NCBI GenBank assembly: GCA_964489425.1
Contig: CAZAYP010000089.1
Location: forward strand, 1 to 19,001
DNA: 19,001 bases
Direction of reading: 5' to 3'
Origin: CAZAYP01 sp964489425 [NCBI: uncultured Verrucomicrobiota bacterium]
Lineage (GTDB): Bacteria > Verrucomicrobiota > Kiritimatiellia > RZYC01
Position 1 is the stretch's first letter. The number at the start of each line of letters is the position of its first letter. The notes beneath the pieces are model-generated. The model was not told where the DNA came from. It made no database searches and saw only the letters and a list, made by a program, of their open reading frames with translations. A program made the position numbers and the translations under genes. This document shows, piece after piece, positions 1-6,627 of this stretch.

Positions 1-873
1 GTTGTTCAAGCGGCCGTAAACAACCTTCCTTACCCACAAAAACTGCGGAAGAGCCACTTTATTGAGGGTCGGTAGCAAACGTCGAATACGATCCGGCAAT
101 GCTCTGAGCTTTTCTATTTTAGCCTGGTCGGTCTTTCGCGCGCATACGACGGGAACCGCCCTGCTCTTTTCTACCCGCAATTGCCGCCACTGGTTGACGA
201 CCTTGAGTGTCCCGGCTGCTATTGCTTCGTCAGAACAATCCAGGGGAACGTACACGTGAACACCATATAGACCCCCGATTTCGCTGTCCGCTACCAGGTT
301 CATAGCGGAATAAGCACCAAAATAGCGTGCAATCTTCGTGACCGAAGTATTATTGCCCGCCTTGGCGAGTATTTTGGCGAACTTGCGGTAAAAATCGTCC
401 TCCAATCCATACGGATCGCGCCCCAGGCCAAAAACCGAGAGCGCAAGGACGGCGTCACTAACCAACACGGCTCGATTTCCTGGTTTAGGTCCGCGTGGAG
501 TTCCTTCGGTCAATGCATGGTCAGCAAGGGCTCCGCTTGATGCTGCGGCAGCGGGAGTGCTTCCCAGCGATTCGATTAATTCTACAACAGGTCGGCTTTT
601 ACGCTGCTTGGATTTCCGGTAGCGATCCCGAATGGCAGTTTCATCCTGTTGTGGCCAGCCGTTAGCTATTATGGCTTTTATGCTAGACGCGAGGTCCCAT
701 TTCATCGTGCCCATGTCATAAAAAACCTGCGACAACTGCCTGCGATATTGTTTAATCTTGGATAGATCAGGTTTCTTTTTATGGCCTTTCCGTGGATGAA
801 GCGGCGGGACAATGCGATCCAGCTTCATCAGCAAATCGAAAGCCTTTGCAGGCAGACCGTACTTGGTATTCAT
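1..873 (-). CDS. Unknown protein following the integrase, 3' end beyond the window
   Basis: Reading the minus strand from the ATG at 873 gives 291 codons with no stop before base 1, so the gene is real-looking but its C-terminus is outside the window. A strong GGAGGAG ribosome site (890-884) lies ten bases before the ATG, inside the end of the integrase gene. One base separates the integrase stop codon from this ATG, so the two are almost certainly co-transcribed and probably translationally coupled. The N-terminus begins MNTKYGLPAKAF. A lysine/arginine-rich stretch lies at about residues 26-50, and a second basic patch (RDRYRKSKQRKSR) at about 82-94. I see no signal peptide, membrane segment or catalytic signature. 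Base composition is visibly less GC-rich than the genes beyond 2.9 kb, as expected for mobile-element cargo. I do not recognise the family. The position suggests a partner of the recombinase (excision, replication or regulation), but that is inference from location only. Confidence 0.75.
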   Translation of the reverse strand, partial: MNTKYGLPAKAFDLLMKLDRIVPPLHPRKGHKKKPDLSKIKQYRRQLSQVFYDMGTMKWDLASSIKAIIANGWPQQDETAIRDRYRKSKQRKSRPVVELIESLGSTPAAAASSGALADHALTEGTPRGPKPGNRAVLVSDAVLALSVFGLGRDPYGLEDDFYRKFAKILAKAGNNTSVTKIARYFGAYSAMNLVADSEIGGLYGVHVYVPLDCSDEAIAAGTLKVVNQWRQLRVEKSRAVPVVCARKTDQAKIEKLRALPDRIRRLLPTLNKVALPQFLWVRKVVYGRLNN

Positions 874-874
874 T

Positions 875-2485
875 TTATTTAATCTCCTCCTTCAACAATG
901 CTAACACCCTCTGCCGATCCGCCCGCCATGTTTTTGCAGTCATATTCTCGACGATCGCCTTGACCTGCTCCGCTGGGCTGGGCGCGCCGGCGGTGAGGAG
1001 CTTGGGCATTGCGGCCTGCATCGCCTGGCGGAACTGCTCACGGCCGGGGCGGAAGTAGTACTTCAGAACTACGTCCACGGTGGTGTGGCCGGTCACCCGG
1101 CGGACCAGCTCCATGGGCATGCCGGCCGACAGCGCGAGGGTGATGAACGTAGTGCGGAACGAATGCCACCCGCGTACACTGGCGGCCTTTAGTCTCGGAC
1201 CTTCCCCACGGGCGGTAATCAGGCCGCGGACGGTGGGTGCCACGTTCAGGCCGGGGCGGCGGATAACGGCGGCATTAATCATCCGCGCGATTTCGTTCAG
1301 GTGGCAGGAAACGGTGCTCTTGCTTACGGCTATGTTGGCCGCAATCTCGCCAACGGTCTGGCCGGTAAGGTAGGCCTTGAAAATCGCCTGCATAGTGTCC
1401 CTCTTCCCATCTGACATCTCCGCGGCGAGAATAGCGGACAGCCCCTTGCGGCGGGTTTCATCCGGAGAGAGAGCTGGCAAGGCATTTTTCTCTCGCTCCA
1501 AGCGCGCGGACATTTTCTCGCTGACGAACCCGGCTTGGGCCAAAATGCGCTGCAAGCCGTTATCGATCGCATCGGGCCGAGTCTGATACATCTGGGCGGC
1601 TTCCGGGAAAACGAGCATGCCTCGTTGCTTGCGTTGGACCAGTTCCGCATTGAGGATGGGCATGATCGGTATTTCCACGGTTTCGCCGGTCTTGCTGGTT
1701 TTAACACGGATGAATCCGGCCGCCAGGTCAACATCCTTCCACTTCAACTGGCAGCAGTCGCCGCGGCGCATGGCGGTACATAGGGCGGTCACGATCAAGG
1801 GCCGCATCAGGTCATCGTTCTGGGCGGCGGCAAGGATGTCGCGGATTTCCTCCGGGGTGAATGGGGCACGATGGATGGTGTTTCCCTCTTTTGTGGGCAG
1901 GTTGGCCAGGTATTTCCGATAGGCCTCAGACGTCGGCTCAAAGTGCCGAAACACGCATCGAAGGAATCCAAGGGTCTCATTCCATGTACGAGCGGAAAGG
2001 CCTCGCTGATTTTCTCGTTCCAAGAAGCCCCGGACATGCTCAGCTCTGATCTCATCGAGTCGGATAACTTTCGCGTGGTGGGCCTGCATATGGTCGGCAA
2101 ACCGCCGCAGTACGGTCTTCCCATATTCGAGGTGCTGTTTAACCGGCTGCCGCTTGCGTGGGATCTGACACCAGGCAGTCGGCAGATCAGTAATCAGCAC
2201 CGATTCCGGCTTTCCTCCGGTTTTCAGCTCGATCAGGCGTTCAGTCAGGGCGACTTCGTTTTGCCGCTCGCGTAGTTTATACAGCATGCCATCCAAGGCG
2301 CCCTGGGCTTTGCCGCGCGATTGCTCAAATGCCGCGTCGCCGCTATCCCGTAGGGAGGCCGGGACCTTGCCGGTCACAGGGACACCGAGCTTGAAGACTT
2401 TTTTGGTCCCACCAATTTCGTGGCTGCCATACCACCACTGGCTTTTCAGGCCGCCATCTTTTTTCCGAATCAGCATCAATCCCAT
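875..2485 (-). CDS. Tyrosine recombinase (integrase) with an inserted helix-turn-helix region
   Basis: A phage/island-type site-specific recombinase that would integrate and excise the element by strand exchange through a 3'-phosphotyrosine. With the ATG at 2485 it has 536 residues. The first catalytic arginine is R240 in TAMRRGD. The lysine hairpin is near K262-K265, followed by H441-x-x-R444 (HSFRTTF), H467 (GHTT) and tyrosine Y476 or Y477 in LKYYF. An N-terminal SAM-like core-binding region spans about 98-195. Residues 320-438, between the arginine box and the HxxR box, are longer than usual and hold TGQTVGEIAANIAVSKSTVS (about 374-393), which reads as a LuxR/sigma-type helix-turn-helix. 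A TTG at 2515 would add ten residues. I prefer the ATG because an AGG lies seven bases upstream of it. A possible -10 (TATACT, 2556-2551) lies upstream without a good -35. The tRNA-Ala 3' end lies about 200 bases upstream. Confidence 0.93.
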   Translation of the reverse strand: MGLMLIRKKDGGLKSQWWYGSHEIGGTKKVFKLGVPVTGKVPASLRDSGDAAFEQSRGKAQGALDGMLYKLRERQNEVALTERLIELKTGGKPESVLITDLPTAWCQIPRKRQPVKQHLEYGKTVLRRFADHMQAHHAKVIRLDEIRAEHVRGFLERENQRGLSARTWNETLGFLRCVFRHFEPTSEAYRKYLANLPTKEGNTIHRAPFTPEEIRDILAAAQNDDLMRPLIVTALCTAMRRGDCCQLKWKDVDLAAGFIRVKTSKTGETVEIPIMPILNAELVQRKQRGMLVFPEAAQMYQTRPDAIDNGLQRILAQAGFVSEKMSARLEREKNALPALSPDETRRKGLSAILAAEMSDGKRDTMQAIFKAYLTGQTVGEIAANIAVSKSTVSCHLNEIARMINAAVIRRPGLNVAPTVRGLITARGEGPRLKAASVRGWHSFRTTFITLALSAGMPMELVRRVTGHTTVDVVLKYYFRPGREQFRQAMQAAMPKLLTAGAPSPAEQVKAIVENMTAKTWRADRQRVLALLKEEIK

Positions 2486-2630
2486 GTGCGCACCTGCCTC
2501 TGAAACATGGTGCAATGTTCCGAAAGCAGTCGAAAAAGGTCAAGGCCAAAAGTATAACTTTCCGAATAACCCGCCAGCCTGCGCGCGCGATCCATGGCTA
2601 TGGGTGAGGTAAGGGCCAGCGGCAAAAAAT

Positions 2631-2667
2631 AAAAAAACGCCAGATTTACTGGCGTTTTTCTTTTTTT
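2631..2667 (-). terminator. Rho-independent terminator after tRNA-Ala, U-tracts on both strands
   Basis: An AACGCCAG/CTGGCGTT stem with a short A/T loop is flanked by an A-run on one side and a T-rich run on the other. It would therefore terminate transcription in either direction. On the minus strand it lies 15 bases after the tRNA CCA end, so it should stop the tRNA transcript before the integrase gene. On the plus strand it would stop anything reading out of the element towards the tRNA. Confidence 0.85.
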
Positions 2668-2681
2668 GACTTGCCGAAAAC

Positions 2682-2735
2682 TGGTGGAGCGGATGAGGAT
2701 CGAACTCACGACCTCCAGAGTGCGATTCTGGCGCT
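2682..2735. other. Probable attachment site (attL/attR core) in the tRNA-Ala 3' half
   Basis: Tyrosine recombinases of islands commonly use the 3' half of a tRNA gene as attB and restore the tRNA on integration. Here the recombinase lies immediately beyond the tRNA 3' end, and the base composition drops on that side. The core would be some part of the anticodon-stem to CCA segment. The second copy should lie beyond base 1 of the window, so the exact core cannot be defined here. This is inferred from position; no repeat was seen inside the window. Confidence 0.4.
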
Positions 2736-2758
2736 CTCCCAAACTGAGCTACCGCCCC
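2682..2758 (-). tRNA. tRNA-Ala (anticodon CGC), CCA encoded
   Basis: Read on the minus strand, it folds as a full cloverleaf. The acceptor stem is GGGGCGG/CCGCTCC, the D-stem GCTC/GAGC, the anticodon stem CCAGA/TCTGG with loop ATCGCAC, and the T-loop TTCGATC. Positions 34-36 read CGC, decoding GCG (Ala). The acceptor stem has the G3:U70 pair that alanyl-tRNA synthetase recognises, which independently supports alanine identity. The discriminator is A, and the CCA end is encoded at 2684-2682. A well-formed promoter lies just upstream and a terminator just downstream. Confidence 0.95.
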
Positions 2759-2774
2759 GGATTAATCAGGCGTG

Positions 2775-2803
2775 AATATAGGTGAGCCTGGCGCGGGATG
2801 CAA
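2775..2803 (-). promoter_or_regulatory. Sigma70-type promoter of tRNA-Ala
   Basis: On the minus strand, TTGCAT (2803-2798) and TATATT (2780-2775) are separated by exactly 17 bases. Transcription would start near 2768, about ten bases before the mature tRNA 5' end. The -10 matches the consensus at five of six positions. The promoter occupies the DNA into which a longer reading of the pseudopilin gene (GTG at 2782) would extend, which is one reason to prefer the later pseudopilin start. Confidence 0.6.
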
Positions 2804-2931
2804 GCGGGGAATGCGAGAAAAATCAGGCCGTCGTGCTGGCGCGCGCTGGCCGGGCAAAAGGATTTACAAGGCCCGGGTTTTGGGTTAGCTTAGGGTTCAG
2901 GAGACGCGGTGTGGCAATGAAAGGGCACAAC

Positions 2932-3411
2932 ATGAACAAGGGGCGGGTGCGGATTCCGCGCGGCGCGGCGGGGTTCACCATGGTGGAGTTGCTGGTGGTG
3001 GTGCTGATCATCAGCGTGCTGATCGGGCTGGTGGTCGGCATTGCCGGGCATGCCACGAAAAAAGGTTCCGCCGCCGAGGCGATCGCAGACATGGAGAAGC
3101 TGCGCAACTACCTGGAAGAATACCGCATCAAAACCGGCGTCTACCCCGGGAAAGACATGGCTGCCGAGTCCCCATATGGTTTTGAAACGGATGATCTCCT
3201 TGGTGCACGCACTACCAAAGATAATATGGGCGCCTTCTATGACTTCATGACAAATAGGGTGAACCGGGCTGAACTGGAACTGATCGCCGTGGACCCGTGG
3301 GGCAACGGCTACATTTATAAGCGGATCAAAAAATTTACCTTCGATATCTATTCCAAGGGCCAGAACTCCGCGGATGCCGCGGACGACATCAAGCCCTCCA
3401 AGAACTACTAA
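2932..3411 (+). CDS. GspG-like pseudopilin (type II secretion/type IV pilus family)
   Basis: A 159-residue pseudopilin with a class III signal. The basic leader MNKGRVRIPRGAAG is cut before FTMVEL, leaving the glutamate at +5. A hydrophobic helix follows (about residues 15-36). The globular part has the GspG-type DPWGNGYIY motif near residues 123-131 and an acidic C-terminal loop ending NSADAADDIKPSKNY, which recalls the calcium site of GspG. The protein would be processed by prepilin peptidase and assembled in an inner-membrane pseudopilus. I prefer the ATG at 2932 (AAGGG six bases upstream). The ATG at 2917 adds five residues. Its SD-like GGAG is about 13 bases away. A second pseudopilin follows 21 bases downstream. 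A weak TTTACA at 2850-2855 is the only promoter hint I saw upstream. Confidence 0.85.
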   Translation: MNKGRVRIPRGAAGFTMVELLVVVLIISVLIGLVVGIAGHATKKGSAAEAIADMEKLRNYLEEYRIKTGVYPGKDMAAESPYGFETDDLLGARTTKDNMGAFYDFMTNRVNRAELELIAVDPWGNGYIYKRIKKFTFDIYSKGQNSADAADDIKPSKNY

Positions 3412-3432
3412 ACTCATCCAAGGAGCCTCGCC

Positions 3433-3993
3433 ATGAAGAAAGAGCAGGGATTTACGCTGGTTGAAATGCTGGTGGTGATCGCCATTATCGGGATCCTGGC
3501 GGCGTTGCTGTTTCCGGCCATCGCCGCGGCCAAGAGATCCGCCATGAAAGCCCAGGCGCAGACCGAGGTGAAGAACCTGGAAGCCGCGCTCAAGTCTTAT
3601 TACGCCGAGTATTCCAAGTGGCCCGGCGACAACAACGGCGATGCCGACGAAACTTATGGCCTGGACGCGGGCAACGAGGCGATCATCCTCGAACTCACCG
3701 GCAAGAATCCACGCAACATGGTGTTCCTTGAGTTGCAGGACCGCAACTACGACAAGAACAAGAAAAGCATGGTGGATCCGTTCGGCGAGGACAGGTTCAG
3801 CGACGATTCGTCGAAATGGTCCAAGCCGTATGTGATCGCCTTTGACACGAAGTTCGACAACGCCGTGACGATTAAGTGGAAGGGCAAAGACGAGACGCTG
3901 CCCGGGAAGATCGTGGCGGTGTATTCCCTCGGGCCGGACACCAAGTCCGGCAACGAGGGCGAAGGCACCGACGACATCTGCTCGTGGCGCTAG
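3433..3993 (+). CDS. GspG-like pseudopilin, second of a tandem pair
   Basis: A 186-residue pseudopilin with a short leader MKKEQG, cleavage before FTLVEML and glutamate at +5, followed by a long hydrophobic helix (about residues 7-28). The mature protein carries DNNGDADETYG (about 61-71) and a C-terminal VYSLGPDTKSGNEGEGTDD, typical of the GspG calcium-binding tail. AAGGAG lies seven bases before the ATG. The gene follows the other pseudopilin with a short gap, so they are probably one operon. No secretion ATPase, platform protein or secretin gene is nearby, so they may serve a machine encoded elsewhere. The product is longer than classic GspG (about 140 residues) because of an enlarged middle region. 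No clear terminator follows before the convergent gene at 4019. Confidence 0.87.
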   Translation: MKKEQGFTLVEMLVVIAIIGILAALLFPAIAAAKRSAMKAQAQTEVKNLEAALKSYYAEYSKWPGDNNGDADETYGLDAGNEAIILELTGKNPRNMVFLELQDRNYDKNKKSMVDPFGEDRFSDDSSKWSKPYVIAFDTKFDNAVTIKWKGKDETLPGKIVAVYSLGPDTKSGNEGEGTDDICSWR

Positions 3994-4018
3994 GCGCAAC
4001 GCGGCTTTCTTTTAAATG

Positions 4019-4756
4019 TCAGGCGTCAAACCGGCGCAGATACTTGGCCGCCAGGTTGAAGTCGTCCGGCCATGGCGCGCGGATCGTGATTTCCAGATCC
4101 GTGAAGGGATGGGTGAACGCCAGGGCCGCCGCATGCAGTCCAAGCCGATCCAGCAGGGGTCGTTCCGCACCCTTGGATTTGTACCCGGGCTTCAGGCGCG
4201 AGAGCCGCAGGGCATCGCCGGCGCCGTAGAAGGCATCGCCCACGATGGGACACCCCAAGGCGGCCAGGTGTACGCGGACCTGGTGGGTGCGGCCGGTCAG
4301 CGGCTCCGCCTGCACCAGCGCGTAATGGCGCCAGGCCTCCTTGATTTCGTACCGGGTGGCGGCGGGCTTGCCGCGCGCGGCCGGCTTCATCCGGCCCGGG
4401 CGGCGCAGGTCCGGGGCCAACGGTTGCTCAATCAGCCCCGCGGGTTGCGGCGGCGCGCCGCGCACCAGGGCGAGGTATTCTTTGCGCGCCTGGCGCCGGG
4501 CCAGCAGGCGGCAGGCGGCCGTGAGCGCCGCCCGGGTTTTCGCGCACAGCAGCACGCCGCTGGTTTCGCGGTCCAGGCGGTGGACGTTGAAGCAATCGGG
4601 CGCCAGGTGTTCATGCACGCGCCGCATCAGGTTGTCGCGCTGCTTGTCCCAGCGGTCTGGCGCGGTCAGCAGGCCCGCCGGCTTGTCGAAGGCGATGAAC
4701 TGGTCGTCTTCGTACAACACCGGCGGCAACATGGGCGTAGGCGCCACGCGATCCAT
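4019..4756 (-). CDS. RluA-family RNA pseudouridine synthase
   Basis: A 245-residue enzyme that isomerises uridine to pseudouridine in rRNA or tRNA. The hallmark HRLDRETSG lies at residues 59-67, with catalytic aspartate D62. Further family motifs are YEDDQFIAFDKPAGL near the N-terminus, ARKEYLALVRG at about 90-100, GRTHQVRVHLA at 155-165 and PIVGDAFYG at about 170-178. There is no S4 RNA-binding domain ahead of the catalytic domain, as in the short RluA type rather than RluC or RluD. The exact target site cannot be read from sequence. Its ATG immediately follows the TGA of the upstream minus-strand gene with no gap, so the two are co-transcribed and probably translationally coupled. GGAG lies about 11 bases upstream. 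Confidence 0.93.
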   Translation of the reverse strand: MDRVAPTPMLPPVLYEDDQFIAFDKPAGLLTAPDRWDKQRDNLMRRVHEHLAPDCFNVHRLDRETSGVLLCAKTRAALTAACRLLARRQARKEYLALVRGAPPQPAGLIEQPLAPDLRRPGRMKPAARGKPAATRYEIKEAWRHYALVQAEPLTGRTHQVRVHLAALGCPIVGDAFYGAGDALRLSRLKPGYKSKGAERPLLDRLGLHAAALAFTHPFTDLEITIRAPWPDDFNLAAKYLRRFDA

Positions 4757-5377
4757 TCAGGCGCGCTCCGGCATGAGCAGCCAGCGCGGATAGCCGCAGG
4801 AGCAGATGGCCTCCAGTTCCGCCGGGGCCGCGCCGGCGAAAATTTCCCGGGCCGCCTGCGCCAGCATGTCGTCCATGTCTGCTTCCGCGCCCAGCGCTTC
4901 CAGGGCCACCGTCCACCAGGCGCGGCCGGCGTGCTCGATCGCCGTCAGTTCCACCAGGCAGCAGGGGGCCAGCAGCGGGGCCGGGGGCAGCGGCGTCAAC
5001 CCGCCGCCGGGTGGCGCGGCATACTGCCGCTGCCGCCGGGTTTTGTGGACCGCCGTCCACGCCGTGGCTGTGGGCCCGTTGATGCTGGGATCGGGGGTCG
5101 CCGCCGCCAGCGGCAGGCTCCACTTGCGCCACAATTCCACGGCGCCCGCCACTTGCGGCGCCAGTTGGGCTATGCCCCGTTCCGCGGCCCGCTGCTTGAT
5201 TTCCATGCGGCCGTCGCGCCATTTCACGCCCAGGGCATCGTAGTCCGGCAAGGCCAGGTAGTAATCGATCCGCGCGGGCGCCACCTGCTCGGGGCCGGGA
5301 AGGCGCTGCCACCATGCCCGCACCGCGGGCGGGGGTGGTCCGGCGGCAAACCAACGGACTTCAAGCGACGGGAACAT
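4757..5377 (-). CDS. Conserved hypothetical protein, possibly CYTH-like
   Basis: A 206-residue, probably cytoplasmic protein with no signal peptide or membrane segment. The N-terminus LEVRWFAAGPPP is followed by DYYLALPDYDALGVKWRDG and EIKQR (residues 59-63). The combination of an early E-x-R, the YYL-x-LP strand and an E-x-K-x-R strand resembles CYTH-type triphosphate tunnel enzymes, but I cannot confirm the fold, so the function stays open. A CSCGYPRWL tail near the C-terminus contains two cysteines that might bind metal or be structural. The gene directly precedes the pseudouridine synthase gene (stop and start codons abut), suggesting a shared transcript. No clear Shine-Dalgarno site precedes the ATG at 5377. 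Confidence 0.8.
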   Translation of the reverse strand: MFPSLEVRWFAAGPPPPAVRAWWQRLPGPEQVAPARIDYYLALPDYDALGVKWRDGRMEIKQRAAERGIAQLAPQVAGAVELWRKWSLPLAAATPDPSINGPTATAWTAVHKTRRQRQYAAPPGGGLTPLPPAPLLAPCCLVELTAIEHAGRAWWTVALEALGAEADMDDMLAQAAREIFAGAAPAELEAICSCGYPRWLLMPERA

Positions 5378-5514
5378 GGCGGGGTTCTACCACAGCGCGG
5401 TGGCCGCATGGAGAAGAAATATTGATTGTTTCGCAAGATTCATCCGGGTTTGGGGTGGCCAGGGCCGCGCGTAGCTGATACTACTTGGGCATCAACAACA
5501 GGGAGCGAGCTGCG

Positions 5515-6273
5515 GTGAATACCAAGCAACCATCGGAGTGGGCCCGCAAAGACGGGCGGGGCGGGGCGGAGTTGCGGCCGGTACGGTTTGTTTTGGATCC
5601 GGCGCCCGCCGCGGCCGGGTCCGCGTTGATCCACGTGGGGCGGACCCAGGTGTTGTGCGCGGTGGCCCTGGAGCGGGGCGTGCCGGTGTGGATGCGCCAG
5701 CAGGATGTGGCCGGCGGGTGGCTGACCGCGGAGTACTCCATTCTGCCGTATGCCACGGAAGCACGGACGCGCCGGGAGACCGCGGGCCAGAAACCCAACG
5801 GCCGCACGCAGGAAATCCAGCGCTTGATCGGCCGGGTGCTGCGGATGGTGGTGGACCTGGAGGCCCTGGGAACCAACACCCTCTGGGTGGATTGCGACGT
5901 GCTCTGCGCTGATGGCGGCACCCGCACGGCGGCCATCACGGGCGCGTATGTGGCGCTGCGGCTGGCCGCGGATCGCTGGCTCCGCCGGGGCGTGCTGGCG
6001 CGGGATCCGATCCGCACGGCGCTGGCAGCGGTCAGCGTCGGCCTGGTGGCCGGCCAGCCTTTGCTGGACCTGGACTACGCCGAAGACGCGGCCGCCGAGG
6101 TGGACATGAACGTGGTGATGACCGATGCCGGCCAGTTTCTCGAGGTGCAGGCGGCGGCCGAGGGCGCGCCATTTTCGCGGGCCAACCTGGATCGCCTGCT
6201 CAAGCTGGCGGGGCAGGGGATTCGCAGCCTGCTCGACCTGCAGGCCCAGGCCGTGGCCGGCGCGCAGCCCTGA
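5515..6273 (+). CDS. rph: Ribonuclease PH
   Basis: A phosphorolytic 3'-to-5' exoribonuclease that trims tRNA 3' ends, acting as a ring-shaped hexamer. With the GTG at 5515 it has 252 residues, close to the family length of about 240-255. Seen motifs are the ELRPVRF start, GRTQVLCAV, GWLTAEYSILPYAT, NGRTQEIQRLIGR, the DCDVLCADGGTRTAAITGA active-site segment and VDMNVVMTDAG. The RNA-binding and phosphate-binding arginines of the family appear conserved. AGGGAG lies nine bases before the GTG. A TTG at 5485 would add ten residues but has no such support. The gene is divergent from the minus gene at 5377 across about 137 bases, in which I saw an AT-rich patch (5416-5432) but no convincing promoter pair. 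Confidence 0.96.
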   Translation: MNTKQPSEWARKDGRGGAELRPVRFVLDPAPAAAGSALIHVGRTQVLCAVALERGVPVWMRQQDVAGGWLTAEYSILPYATEARTRRETAGQKPNGRTQEIQRLIGRVLRMVVDLEALGTNTLWVDCDVLCADGGTRTAAITGAYVALRLAADRWLRRGVLARDPIRTALAAVSVGLVAGQPLLDLDYAEDAAAEVDMNVVMTDAGQFLEVQAAAEGAPFSRANLDRLLKLAGQGIRSLLDLQAQAVAGAQP

Positions 6274-6294
6274 CGGCGTCGGCCGGGTCGCCGT
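6273..6294. terminator. Hairpin between convergent rph and trxA, no U-tract
   Basis: ACGGCG (6273-6278) and CGCCGT (6289-6294) form a perfect six-base stem with a ten-base loop in the 24-base gap between two convergent genes. It could act as a shared bidirectional stop or as an mRNA 3' end barrier. Without a T-run on either side, a classical intrinsic terminator is not proven. Confidence 0.35.
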
Positions 6295-6297
6295 GCG

Positions 6298-6627
6298 TTA
6301 ACCCGCCAGGTGCGCGGCCAGGGCGCTGGCCAAGTCCTGCTTGCTCCGCATGCCGACGATTTGCTGCGCCACCTTGCCGCTCTTGATGATCAACAGGGTG
6401 GGAATGGACTGCACCATGAACTGCGCAGCCAGTTGTTGTTCCTCGTCAATGTTGATCTTCACGAATTTTACTTTGCCGGCCAATTCAGTGGCCAGCTCAT
6501 CAATGACCGGGGCAACGGCCCGGCACGGGCCGCACCAGGGTGCCCAGAAGTCGGCAAGCACGGGGATGGGGCTGGCCAGCACCTCGGTGGCCCAGGTGGC
6601 CGCCGTGACGGTCATTGCATTGCTCAT
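6298..6627 (-). CDS. trxA: Thioredoxin
   Basis: A 109-residue cytoplasmic disulfide reductase. The active site ADFWAPWCGPC places the redox cysteines at 32 and 35. The cis-proline segment SIPTLLIIKSG follows, and the fold is full length with no signal peptide. The ATG at 6627 is preceded by AAGGAG ten bases upstream. An upstream minus-strand extension to 6867 exists but runs antisense-frame through the preceding gene, so I reject it. The start overlaps the stop codon of the motif-repeat membrane protein gene by four bases (ATGA), a sign of coupled translation. Transcription therefore probably comes from the promoter ahead of that gene. Confidence 0.96.
   Translation of the reverse strand: MSNAMTVTAATWATEVLASPIPVLADFWAPWCGPCRAVAPVIDELATELAGKVKFVKINIDEEQQLAAQFMVQSIPTLLIIKSGKVAQQIVGMRSKQDLASALAAHLAG

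Noticed and set aside
62-259. Plus-strand open frame of 65 codons
   Set aside because: It is the shadow of the open minus-strand gene at 1-873, which has a strong ribosome site and continues past the window edge.
2476-2742. Minus-strand frame of 88 codons crossing the tRNA
   Set aside because: It runs through most of tRNA-Ala and its terminator, and has no family features.
2782-2931. Longer start for the first pseudopilin at GTG 2782
   Set aside because: It would place about 50 extra residues before the prepilin signal and overlap the tRNA-Ala promoter.
2890-3999. Minus-strand frame of 369 codons
   Set aside because: Antisense to both pseudopilins, whose signal sequences and C-terminal motifs are unmistakable; the frame has skewed His/Gly/Val composition typical of shadows in GC-rich DNA.
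4016-5425. Plus-strand frame of 469 codons
   Set aside because: Antisense to the pseudouridine synthase and its coupled partner; Gln/Arg/His-rich with no motifs.
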